In this document: positions 40,805 to 49,488 of the stretch, in pieces | How the letters are laid out: each line of letters starts with the position of its first letter | Position numbering within the stretch: the stretch's first letter is position 1 | Source of the DNA: Bartonella schoenbuchensis R1 | Lineage (GTDB): Bacteria > Pseudomonadota > Alphaproteobacteria > Rhizobiales > Rhizobiaceae | Assembly: GCF_002022685.1 (NCBI RefSeq) | Contig: NZ_CP019789.1 | Coordinates: 620,001 to 684,000 of the forward strand | Direction of reading: 5' to 3' | DNA: 64,000 nt | Position numbers and translations under genes: made by a program | The notes under the pieces: model-generated | What the model was told of the DNA's origin: nothing | Seen by the model: only the letters and a program-made list of their open reading frames with translations | Databases searched by the model: none

Positions 40805-40806
40805 AA

Positions 40807-41679
40807 ATGTCTTTTTCCGGTGCCAGCAGTTTTCTTTCCGGTAGAGTTGCCATCATAGCGGGAAATGGTATTTTACCCGTTGCTGTTGCTCGGGCACTTG
40901 AAGAAAGAGGACAAAAGCCTTTTCTTGTACTTTTGCGTGATGAAGCAGACGCTGCATTATATAACTATGAACATTGCGAACTATCGATTGGAGAGTTAGC
41001 GCGGTTGTTTAAAACTTTAAAAAAAGCTGCGATTTGCAATGTTATCTTGGCAGGTGGTGTAAAAAAGCGGCCGACTCTTTTACAATTACGACCTGATTGG
41101 ACAACTTTATTGGCTTTGCCTAAGTTGTTTAAAGCATTAGGGAGTGGGGATGATTCATTATTGAAAGCCTGTATACGCGTTATTGAAGCGCATGGCTTTC
41201 AAGTTATTGGTGCTCATGAAGTGCTACCAGATCTATTAGCTCCGATAGAATTTAATTTAACATCGCGGCGCGCTACTCAAAAGGAAAATGTGGATATTCA
41301 ATTAGCGGCTAAGGCAACAAGACTTTTAGGTCAATTAGATGTTGGGCAAGCAGCCGTAGCTATTAATGGCCGAGTTGTTGCATTAGAGGGTGCAGAAGGA
41401 ACCGATGATATGTTGCGGCGGGTTCATGAAATGCGGGAAAGAAAGCAAATTCCGTTAAAAGGTGGTGTTCTTGTCAAGTCGGCAAAACCACAACAAGATC
41501 ATCGGGTTGATTTGCCATCAATTGGGCCTACAACAGTAATTAATGTTGCAAAAAGTGGATTGGTTGGCATTGCAGTAGAAGCAAATAGAAGTTTGATATT
41601 GTCTTTAAAAGAAACAATAGAGGAAGCTAACAAGCATTCGTTGTTTATAGAAACATTTGAAAAGTTTGATGATGAATGA
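40807..41679 (+). CDS. lpxI: UDP-2,3-diacylglucosamine diphosphatase LpxI
   Basis: LpxI cleaves UDP-2,3-diacylglucosamine to lipid X; in alphaproteobacteria it replaces LpxH. The 290-aa protein shows the N-terminal GRVAIIAGNGILPVAVARALEERGQKPFLVLL and the central ALGSGDDSLLKACIRVIEAHGFQVIGAHEVLPDLLA. The C-terminal DUF1009 catalytic domain reads VAINGRVVALEGAEGTDDMLRRV and VKSAKPQQDHRVDLPSIGPTTV. ATG 40807 is preferred over TTG 40801, which overlaps the lpxA stop. The end overlaps lpxB by several bases, suggesting translational coupling. Confidence 0.94.
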   Translation: MSFSGASSFLSGRVAIIAGNGILPVAVARALEERGQKPFLVLLRDEADAALYNYEHCELSIGELARLFKTLKKAAICNVILAGGVKKRPTLLQLRPDWTTLLALPKLFKALGSGDDSLLKACIRVIEAHGFQVIGAHEVLPDLLAPIEFNLTSRRATQKENVDIQLAAKATRLLGQLDVGQAAVAINGRVVALEGAEGTDDMLRRVHEMRERKQIPLKGGVLVKSAKPQQDHRVDLPSIGPTTVINVAKSGLVGIAVEANRSLILSLKETIEEANKHSLFIETFEKFDDE

Positions 41680-42856
41680 TCGTTCTTTTAAAATTGCTAT
41701 TATTGCAGGCGAAGAATCTGGTGATTTACTCGGAGCAGATTTGATTTCTTCTTTATCTTATAAGACAGGGCGTGATATTCATTTAATTGGTGTTGGGGGC
41801 AGGCATTTAAAAGCACTAGGTTTAAAAAGCGTTTTTAATTCTGATGATCTTGCTTTAATAGGTTTGGGGGCGGTTTTAAAAAAATTGCCATTATTATTAG
41901 CACATATTCATAATTTATCCAAATTTATTGCACGGGAAAAACCTGATTGTTTAATTATTATTGATAGCCCTGATTTTACCCATCGTGTTGCAAAAAAGGT
42001 GCGCATTTTAGCGCCTTCTATTCCTATTATTAAATATGTTGCACCAACTGTTTGGGCATGGCGACCAGAACGTGCAAAAGCTATACGCAAATTTGTTGAT
42101 CATATTTTAGCCGTTTTTCCTTTTGAAAAAAATATTATGAGGGATTTAGAAGGGCCACCTACTACCTATGTTGGGCATCGCCTTTTAACTTACCCACCGC
42201 TCTTGACTGTTCAATCAGAAAAAAAACGTTTGCCTTTTGAACAGGTATCACTACCTACAATGATTGTTTTGCCGGGATCACGCAGTTCGGAAATTCGTCA
42301 TTTAATGCCTATTTTTGGAAGAACAGTGGAAATTATTAAACAACGCATCCCTAATTTAAGGATTGTTGTCTTGACTTTACCACGTTTGATGGATGAAGTT
42401 CGTTTTTTAGCGCAAGCTTGGAAAAGCGAAGTTGAGATTGTTGCTGGTGAAGATGCAAAATGGCGTGCTTTTACGGATGCTAATGTTGCACTTGCAGCAC
42501 TTGGGACGGTGTCCCTTGAATTAGCCTTAGCAAGAATTCCAATGGTACTTTGTTATAAACTTGATTATTTGTCTAAATTATTCATCTTTCCAAAGATAAC
42601 GTTATGGAGTGCTGCTCTTCCAAATATTATTGCTGATAAACCTGTTGTTCCAGAATATTTCAATGAATTTTTGCGACCTGGTATGTTAGCAAGACAGATA
42701 GAGCAACTTTTGTATAATCGTTTATTACGACAAGCGCAGTTAGATGCTTTTGATATGATAGAAGAGAAAATGAAAACCGAGTTGCCATCAGGAATTATCG
42801 CGGCTCAAGTGATCACAAACTTTCTCAAGAAAAAATCGGGGCATTTAGAAGTGTAG
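41669..42856 (+). CDS. lpxB: Lipid-A-disaccharide synthase LpxB
   Basis: LpxB condenses lipid X with UDP-2,3-diacylglucosamine to the tetraacyl disaccharide at the inner membrane. The protein is 395 aa from ATG 41669 (394 from ATG 41672). Characteristic segments are IAIIAGEESGDLLGADLI at the start, PDCLIIIDSPDFTHRVAKKV, PIIKYVAPTVWAWRPERAKAI and TMIVLPGSRSSEIRHLMPIF. Near the end come ANVALAALGTVSLELALARIPMVLCYK and LPNIIADKPVVPE. It overlaps lpxI and ends only 18 bases from the convergent transporter ATPase gene. Confidence 0.95.
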   Translation: MMNDRSFKIAIIAGEESGDLLGADLISSLSYKTGRDIHLIGVGGRHLKALGLKSVFNSDDLALIGLGAVLKKLPLLLAHIHNLSKFIAREKPDCLIIIDSPDFTHRVAKKVRILAPSIPIIKYVAPTVWAWRPERAKAIRKFVDHILAVFPFEKNIMRDLEGPPTTYVGHRLLTYPPLLTVQSEKKRLPFEQVSLPTMIVLPGSRSSEIRHLMPIFGRTVEIIKQRIPNLRIVVLTLPRLMDEVRFLAQAWKSEVEIVAGEDAKWRAFTDANVALAALGTVSLELALARIPMVLCYKLDYLSKLFIFPKITLWSAALPNIIADKPVVPEYFNEFLRPGMLARQIEQLLYNRLLRQAQLDAFDMIEEKMKTELPSGIIAAQVITNFLKKKSGHLEV

Positions 42857-42874
42857 ATAAAATAATGCTAATAA

Positions 42875-43699
42875 TTAATGTTTAATTTTAGCAAGAAATT
42901 CATGAGCACGTTGGCTTTTAGGGTTAGTAAAAAATATATTAGATGCTGTATCTTCAATAATTTTTCCGTTTTCTAGAAAAAGTATTCTTTCTGAAACTTC
43001 ACGGGCAAAATTCATTTCATGAGTAACACAGAGCATCGTTATCCCTGTATTTGCTAGTTGAGCCATAACCTCTAAAACTTCTCCGACACTTTCTGGATCA
43101 AGAGCTGATGTTGGCTCATCGAAGAGCATCACTTTAGGTTCCATACAAAGTGCACGAGCAATAGCAACGCGTTGCTGTTGCCCGCCAGATAGTTGTAAAG
43201 GATATTTGTCACAATGTTTTTCAATACCAACATGCGTAAGGTAACGAATTGCCCGTTCTTTTGCTTGTTTTTTAGAGAGCCCTTGAACTGTCATAGGTGC
43301 TAAAATACAATTTTGTATAACAGTCATATGAGGAAACAAGTTAAAGTTCTGAAAGACCATTCCTATTGTACGTAGGACAGCTTTTTGTTGTTGTATGGGA
43401 GCAGTATGAATATCAACATCATGAATGCGAATTGAGCCTTCTTGTGCTTTTTCCAATTGATTAATACAACGGATTAGGGTTGATTTTCCTGATCCAGAAG
43501 GGCCACAAATAACAATACGTTCACCAGTTTCTACATGCAGATTGATGTCATGCAATACCTGAAAGGTTCCATACCATTTATTTAAATGTTGAATAGAAAT
43601 AATTGGATCTTTAGCGGTATTTACAGGTTTATTCTTTTTATTTTCCAGATTCATTTTATTGGGTTCTCTTATTGATGAATTACTCAATTCATTTAGCAT
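42875..43699 (-). CDS. Polar amino-acid ABC transporter ATP-binding protein
   Basis: A cytoplasmic ATPase of the HisP/GlnQ class that powers polar amino-acid uptake. The core shows Walker A GPSGSGKST, a Q loop in VFQNFNLFPHMTV, the LSGGQQQRVAIARAL signature, Walker B VMLFDEPTSALDPE and the switch His in CVTHEMNFAREV. The 274-aa frame includes a 30-residue N-terminal extension; ATG 43654 (MNLENKK) could be the true start. It is last in a four-gene minus-strand unit after the binding protein and two permeases. Confidence 0.93.
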   Translation of the reverse strand: MLNELSNSSIREPNKMNLENKKNKPVNTAKDPIISIQHLNKWYGTFQVLHDINLHVETGERIVICGPSGSGKSTLIRCINQLEKAQEGSIRIHDVDIHTAPIQQQKAVLRTIGMVFQNFNLFPHMTVIQNCILAPMTVQGLSKKQAKERAIRYLTHVGIEKHCDKYPLQLSGGQQQRVAIARALCMEPKVMLFDEPTSALDPESVGEVLEVMAQLANTGITMLCVTHEMNFAREVSERILFLENGKIIEDTASNIFFTNPKSQRAHEFLAKIKH

Positions 43700-43734
43700 C
43701 TTAGGTTAGGTGAAAATTTTGTGCCATGTTTCAT

Positions 43735-44442
43735 TTAACGTAAATGTCGGGTTAGACGGCGTTCGATAAGAACGATAAAACCATGAATAAGCTCAACGAT
43801 AAAAAGATAAATAATAGCAACCCAAACATAAACTTGGAAATCAAATGTGCGTGCGTAAATTAGTTTAGCAATACCCATTAGATCATAAATAGTTACTAAT
43901 GAAGCTATAGCGCTGGATTTAATTATTAAAATAAACTCATTTCCTAAGGGGCGTAATGCTAGAATCATTGCTTGAGGAATGAGAATTCTAAAAAATGTTG
44001 TAGAATTACTCAGCCCTAAAGCTTTTGATGCTTCATGTTGTCCAGTTGCTACAGATTGAAAACTTCCTATAAAGATTTTAGCCTGATATGCAGCTGAATT
44101 GAGCGCAAAAATGAAAAGACAACAATACCATGCGCTTTGAAAAAACCACCATAAACCGATTTTTTGCCAAAAGTCGCTCATTGATCCAAGGCCATAATAA
44201 AAGAGGAATAATTGCGCCAATAAAGGAGAACCACGGAAAAAGTAGGTATAAGCACGTGATAAATACTGTAAGGGCTTATTGCTTGATAGATGTGCAAGCG
44301 TAATAAGTATCCCAAGAAAAAAGCCAATAAAGCAAGAAATAAAAGTTAGCTCAAGAGTAATAATAAGGCCATCAATGAATCTTGGGCCGTAATGGTTTAG
44401 AAACTCAGTGTTGAAAGGAAAATGGAGCCACTCAGGAAACAT
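43735..44442 (-). CDS. Polar amino-acid ABC transporter permease (HisM/ArtM type)
   Basis: A 235-aa inner-membrane permease with about five hydrophobic segments. The N-terminal FNTEFLNHYGPRFIDGLIITLELTFISCFIGFFLG and the YTYFFRGSPLLAQLFLFYYGL segment are typical of the His/Glu/Gln/Arg family. The EAA loop that contacts the ATPase reads EASKALGLSNSTTFFRILIPQAMILALRPLGNEFI. It lies four bases after the other permease gene, so the two are translationally linked and probably form a heterodimer. Confidence 0.92.
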   Translation of the reverse strand: MFPEWLHFPFNTEFLNHYGPRFIDGLIITLELTFISCFIGFFLGILITLAHLSSNKPLQYLSRAYTYFFRGSPLLAQLFLFYYGLGSMSDFWQKIGLWWFFQSAWYCCLFIFALNSAAYQAKIFIGSFQSVATGQHEASKALGLSNSTTFFRILIPQAMILALRPLGNEFILIIKSSAIASLVTIYDLMGIAKLIYARTFDFQVYVWVAIIYLFIVELIHGFIVLIERRLTRHLR

Positions 44443-44446
44443 CAGA

Positions 44447-45160
44447 TTAGACCTTTTGATAGGCTGTTTGAGTGTATGTTTCTAAATAACGTAGGATTGT
44501 AGAAGAAACTGCTGAAAATAATAAATAAAGTAAACACGCTACAAAATAAAAAAACATGGGTTTATTGGTTGCAGCAACTGCTAAATTAGTTTGTCGCATT
44601 AGATCAACCAGTGAGATAGTTGAAACAAGAGATGTATCTTTAAGCAAAGTGAGCCAAGTGTTGGAAAGCCCTGGTAAGGCATTGCGAGTGAGCTGAGGAA
44701 AAACAATCCGAAAAAATGTAGTAAAACACGAAAAACCTAAAGCTTTAGCTGCTTCATATTGACCTTTATCAAAAATTTTGAATGCTCCAAGCCAAACTTC
44801 ACAAGAAAAAGCTGCAAAAACCATACTCAGTGCAAGAACACCAGCGGTAAAAGCGTTAATGCTAAATGTTGTTTCAATATAAAAATAGTTAAATATAGCT
44901 TGGATCAGATTTTGTAAACCGTGGTAAACAAGAAATAAGGTTAAAAGTTCTGGTAATCCACGGAATACTGATGAAAATAGAGTAGCTATAACTTTAAATA
45001 TCTTGATATTAGATTGAATCATCACTGCATTTAGGAGACCTAAAGGAAGTCCTAAAAGTACACTACATAAAGCTAATGACAGTGTTATTCCTGCACTAGA
45101 AAGTATAACCACACCCCACCCCCCATTGCTAAGTGATAGCAATGCCAAATTTTCGATCAT
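44447..45160 (-). CDS. Polar amino-acid ABC transporter permease (HisQ/ArtQ type)
   Basis: A 237-aa inner-membrane permease that pairs with the HisM-type subunit. It has the hydrophobic WGVVILSSAGITLSLALCSVLLGLPLGLLNAV start and SVFRGLPELLTLFLVYHGL. The EAA loop reads EAAKALGFSCFTTFFRIVFPQLTRNALPGLSNTWLTLLKDTSLVS. The substrate class is polar or basic amino acids by family; the exact ligand is not readable from the permease. Confidence 0.92.
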   Translation of the reverse strand: MIENLALLSLSNGGWGVVILSSAGITLSLALCSVLLGLPLGLLNAVMIQSNIKIFKVIATLFSSVFRGLPELLTLFLVYHGLQNLIQAIFNYFYIETTFSINAFTAGVLALSMVFAAFSCEVWLGAFKIFDKGQYEAAKALGFSCFTTFFRIVFPQLTRNALPGLSNTWLTLLKDTSLVSTISLVDLMRQTNLAVAATNKPMFFYFVACLLYLLFSAVSSTILRYLETYTQTAYQKV

Positions 45161-45231
45161 TTCTGTGCTCCTAATAAAGGTATGGATAATTATTTTCTGG
45201 AAGAATAAATAGTGAATTCAATGTCCATTTT

Positions 45232-45984
45232 TTAATAAATATCAACCTCGAAATATTTTTTTCTAATTTTATCATATGTTCCATCCATACGGATTTCCTT
45301 TATAGCTTCATTAAACTTGTTTTTAAGGTCATCATTGTTATGACGTATGCCAATGGCAATGGGCAGTTGTGTTTCTTCAATGCTTCCCAAAAGTCGGCAA
45401 CATTCCTTCCCTTCATTTTCAAGCCAGCTTAATATTTGTAGTTTATCAAGAATAACAACATCAAGGCGATGACTTAAAAGGTCACGGTTTACTTCTATTG
45501 CTGTAGGATAGAGTTTAATATTCACTCCTTTAGAGGCATAATTATCTTCTGCATACATAGATTGTGTCGTATTTGATTGTACACCAAGATTTTTGCCTTT
45601 AAATGCTTCCGCTGAGATTTCTTTAATCTGTGAATCTTTAGGAACAATTACAGCTAATGCTGTTCTATAGTAAGCATCTGTGAAGTCAATTTTTTGTAAT
45701 CGCTCTTGTGTAGGAGCGAGGGATGCAATGATAGCATCATATTTTTTTGCAAGAAGACCGGGGATGATTCCATCAAAATCTTGAAGAATGATTGAGCATT
45801 CAACATTCATTTTTTCGCAAAGTGCATAAGATATATCAATATCAAACCCCTGAAGTTTATTGTTTGAATCAATATAACTAAAAGGAGGATAAGAACCTTC
45901 AGTTGCAATTTTTAGTGTTTTAGCATTCACCAATTGGGTAAATAGCGTTACACTTACCATAAGAATTATTGCTAATAACTTCAT
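45232..45984 (-). CDS. Periplasmic amino-acid-binding protein of ABC transporter
   Basis: The solute receptor of the transporter. The start at 45984 (MKLLAIILMV) has an AGGAGAAC ribosome-binding site and gives a 250-aa precursor with a signal peptide ending near VNA-KTLKIA. The binding fold starts LKIATEGSYPPFSYIDSNNKLQGFDIDISYALCEKMNVEC. It continues with DGIIPGLLAKKYDAIIASLAPTQERLQKIDFTDAYYRTALAVIV. Similarity is to HisJ/ArgT/ArtJ, so a basic amino acid is the best guess. The gene is promoter-proximal in its operon, as expected for the most abundant component. Confidence 0.92.
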   Translation of the reverse strand: MKLLAIILMVSVTLFTQLVNAKTLKIATEGSYPPFSYIDSNNKLQGFDIDISYALCEKMNVECSIILQDFDGIIPGLLAKKYDAIIASLAPTQERLQKIDFTDAYYRTALAVIVPKDSQIKEISAEAFKGKNLGVQSNTTQSMYAEDNYASKGVNIKLYPTAIEVNRDLLSHRLDVVILDKLQILSWLENEGKECCRLLGSIEETQLPIAIGIRHNNDDLKNKFNEAIKEIRMDGTYDKIRKKYFEVDIY

Positions 45985-46011
45985 TATGTTCTCCTGTTGA
46001 ATGCATAGCAA

Positions 46012-46346
46012 GATGTCAAATCATCACATATTTTTATAATCTGTAAACTCTATTGAGAGCAATGCAAAAATTTATTGGTATTTGCTTTGTTACGAGTATA
46101 AAATATTTATCATAAGAGTTTTTATTTTCTCTGTTAAATATCAGTGTATTAAAATACATATTATAATAAATCTACAGTGGTATAAATTGTTGATCTGAAG
46201 TAGTTAAAATCTGTTATTTTATGACGTAGAGCGAGTATGATTTCAACAATGGCATTATACTTTTGCAAAAAGATTTTTAATTAAAGTTTGGTAGCTATTT
46301 CGGCCTTAATGCTGTTTGAGCAATTATAAAATCTTTAATATTCAAA
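46012..46346. other. Gene-free interval upstream of the transporter operon
   Basis: About 335 AT-rich bases between the transporter operon start and the gltA terminator. It must contain the transporter promoter on the minus strand, but I cannot assign a convincing hexamer pair. No gene, repeat or riboswitch fold is evident. Confidence 0.4.
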
Positions 46347-46376
46347 AATAAAGCCTCAGTGAATTGAGGCTTTATT
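46347..46376 (-). terminator. Terminator of gltA
   Basis: AATAAAGCCTCA (46347-46358) pairs perfectly with TGAGGCTTTATT (46365-46376) around a six-base loop, 24 bases past the gltA stop. It continues on the minus strand into TTTG. It may work in both directions, since the plus strand soon enters GTTTTTTATT. Confidence 0.85.
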
Positions 46377-46399
46377 GGTTAGTTTTTTATTGTTTAAGT

Positions 46400-47689
46400 T
46401 TATCTCTCATTTAAAGAAACATATTTACGTGCAGCACGACCTGTATAAAGTTGGCGCGGGCGTCCAATTTTTTGCGCTGGATCTTCAATCATTTCTTTCC
46501 ATTGTGCAACCCAACCAACACTACGTGCCAATGCAAAAAGAACAGTAAACATTTCAGTAGGAAAGCCTAGAGCTTTTAATGTAATTCCAGAATAGAAATC
46601 AACATTAGGATAAAGCTTTTTTTCAATAAAGTATTCATCACTTAAGGCAATTTTTTCAAGCTCCATAGCAATGTCAAGAAGTGGATCATCTTTAATATTT
46701 AGTTCTTTTAAAACTTCATGGCAGGTTTTTTGCATAAGTTTTGCACGTGGATCGTAATTTTTATAAACTCTGTGGCCAAAGCCCATAAGACGGAAAGGAT
46801 CATTTTTATCTTTTGCACGTGCGATAAACTCAGGAATTTTTTCAATAGAACCTATTTCTTGCAGCATTTTTAAGCATGCTTCATTAGCACCACCATGAGC
46901 TGGCCCCCAAAGGCACGCAACACCTGCTGCAATACACGCAAACGGATTTGCTCCTGATGAACCTGCTAGACGTACGGTTGATGTGGATGCGTTTTGTTCA
47001 TGATCTGCATGTAGAGTAAAGATTCGGTCCATAGCTCGCGCAAGAACTGGATTAACTTTGTATTCTTCACAAGGAACAGAAAAGCACATGTGAAGGAAAT
47101 TTGCAGCATAACCAAGATCGTTACGTGGATAAACAAAAGGTTGTCCGATGCTGTATTTATAAGCCATAGCAGCAAGAGTTGGAACTTTTGCAATAAGACG
47201 AATAGAAGCGATCATTCTTTGTTTTGCATCTGTAATATCAATGGAGTCATGATAAAAAGCAGACATGGCTCCAAGACAAGCAACCATAACTGCCATAGGG
47301 TGAGAATCACGACGGAATCCATGGAAAAAACGTGAAAATTGTTCGTGCACCATTGTATGGTGCATAATCCGGCGATCAAAATCATCTTTTTCTTGTTTAG
47401 TTGGCAATTCACCGTAAAGTAAAAGATAACATACTTCGAGAAAGTCTCCGTTTTCAGCTAATTGGTCGATAGAATAACCATGGTAAAGTAATACTCCTTC
47501 ATCGCCATCAATATAAGTAATTTTTGATTCACAAGAAGCGGTTGAGGTAAACCCAGGATCATAAGTAAAACTATCAGTTTCTTTATAAAGAGAAGTAATT
47601 TCAATTACATCAGGCCCAATGGTTCCTTTATGCACTGGTAGTTCTATTTTTTTATCATTTACGATAATATATGCTTTATTCTCAGACAT
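46400..47689 (-). CDS. gltA: Citrate synthase
   Basis: GltA condenses acetyl-CoA and oxaloacetate, the entry to the TCA cycle. The 429-aa protein is the type II (hexameric, NADH-sensitive) form. It contains [36 protein letters not shown]. Catalytic histidines sit in [31 protein letters not shown] and [15 protein letters not shown]. The catalytic Asp lies in [16 protein letters not shown]. This locus is the standard Bartonella typing marker, and the region around 46531-46560 matches, to my recollection, the conserved reverse-primer site used for the genus. Confidence 0.97.
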   Translation of the reverse strand: MSENKAYIIVNDKKIELPVHKGTIGPDVIEITSLYKETDSFTYDPGFTSTASCESKITYIDGDEGVLLYHGYSIDQLAENGDFLEVCYLLLYGELPTKQEKDDFDRRIMHHTMVHEQFSRFFHGFRRDSHPMAVMVACLGAMSAFYHDSIDITDAKQRMIASIRLIAKVPTLAAMAYKYSIGQPFVYPRNDLGYAANFLHMCFSVPCEEYKVNPVLARAMDRIFTLHADHEQNASTSTVRLAGSSGANPFACIAAGVACLWGPAHGGANEACLKMLQEIGSIEKIPEFIARAKDKNDPFRLMGFGHRVYKNYDPRAKLMQKTCHEVLKELNIKDDPLLDIAMELEKIALSDEYFIEKKLYPNVDFYSGITLKALGFPTEMFTVLFALARSVGWVAQWKEMIEDPAQKIGRPRQLYTGRAARKYVSLNER

Positions 47690-47950
47690 TAAATATTCCT
47701 TTCAGATCCTTCATCTCTGAAGTTGAGACGCCGCTTTATCGGATAAGGAGGTATATAGTTAAAGATTTTCCTACTTATATTAAGAATAGATTTACTTTAA
47801 AAGTTAGTTTATGCAATCTAAAAATATTTTTATTTTCAGTTTTAATAAATATGTATTTCAATTTTTTAAATTAAAAAATAATTTCATTTTGCATTAAGGC
47901 ATTTGTACTTTCGATCTTTATTGTGTTCACTATGTTTGTATTCATATGAA

Positions 47951-49377
47951 TTAACATTCAGATAAAACAATTTGATCATTAATGCGATTGAGAGATTCGT
48001 CTCGTCCCAATAGAATAAGAACATCAAAAACCCCAGGGGATGATGCACATCCTGTAAGAGCTGCTCGCAGCGGTTGAGCGACATCTCCAAATTTGAGCTG
48101 TTGTGTTTGTGCATAGTTTCGAAGAGTTTCGTCCAGCGTTTCTGAATTCCAATGAGAGCAAGCTTTTAAGGCAAAATAGACTCCCTTTAAAATGGTTCGA
48201 CCATTTTCATTTAAAAGTATTTTGACTTTTTCATCGAGAGGTAATGGTCGTTGTGTAAAGATAAAGGAGGCACCATTGATAAGCTCAAGCAGTGTTTTCG
48301 AACGTTTTTTCAAATTTGGTATTGCAGTTAGAAATTGGACACGTTTGTGTTCATCTAGTTTTTTCATGATTTCTAAACCGCCTTCAATTTCTGGCAAAAT
48401 ACTAAGAGCTGCATCAAAAAGGCTTTGATCGTTGCTCATACGAATGTAATGCCCATTAATGGCATCTAGTTTTTTGAAATCAAAACGAGCAGCACCTTTG
48501 TTAATATCATTAATATCAAACCAAGAAATCATATCTTCTGTAGAGATAAGTTCATCATTGCCATGGCTCCAGCCTAAACGAACAAGATAATTACGTAAAG
48601 CATCAGGAAGATATCCCATTGCTCGATAGGCCTCGACACCTAATGCACCATGTCTCTTTGATAATTTTGCACCATTTTCACCATGAATAAGTGGAATATG
48701 CGCCATAATGGGGATATCCCATCCCATTGCATTATAGATAATTGTTTGACGGGCTGCATTGGTGAGATGATCGTCCCCCGAATAATATGTGTTATTTCCA
48801 TATCATGATCATCAACAACAACGGCATGCATGTAGGTTGGGGTGCCATCAGAACGTAAAATGATAAAGTCATCTAAATCTTTGTTAGGAAAACGAATATC
48901 CCCCTGAACGCGATCGTGTAAAATTGTTTCACCATCTTGTGGTGCTTTAATGCGAATAACAGGCTTAATCCCTTTAGGAGCTTCAGATGCATCACGGTTG
49001 CGCCAACGCCCATCATAACGTGGTGGTCGGCCTTCTGCACGAGCAATTTCACGCATTTCAGCTAATTCTTCAGGTGAAGCATAACAATAATAAGCTTTAC
49101 CATCTTTGACTAATTGTTCAGCAATTTGACGATGGCGTTCTGCTCGTTCAAATTGTGAGATAGGAACTCCATCATAACTGAGTCCCATCCAGTGCAAACC
49201 GTCTATAATAGCTTTAACTGCTGCTTCTGTTGAGCGTTCTCGATCTGTATCTTCAATACGTAGAAGCATTTTACCACCGTTATGTTTTGCATAAAGCCAG
49301 TTAAACAGAGCAGTGCGGGCGCTACCAATATGAAGAAAACCTGTGGGTGAGGGGGCAAAACGGGTGATAACAGGCAC
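47951..49377 (-). pseudogene. gltX1: Glutamyl-tRNA synthetase 1, frameshifted as sequenced
   Basis: A class I aminoacyl-tRNA synthetase. The N-terminal half has the HIGH-like motif [27 protein letters not shown] and [33 protein letters not shown]. The other half has [28 protein letters not shown] (KMSKS-like KLSKR) and the anticodon-binding domain. The frame breaks at the five-base run 48775-48779 (G on the coding strand). One more G restores [22 protein letters not shown] and gives 475 aa, the usual length. All other conserved residues are intact, so an error in the read is likely. A second GluRS gene lies at 59085. Confidence 0.92.
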
Positions 49378-49488
49378 GGATATATCCTTTGATTAAGATG
49401 TTATTTCTGGGACTTTACTAAAAGATTATGTTAGCATAGCCAATAGGGTGTGCAATAGCCGCATTGCGAGTAAAGTGGGGATTTGCGG

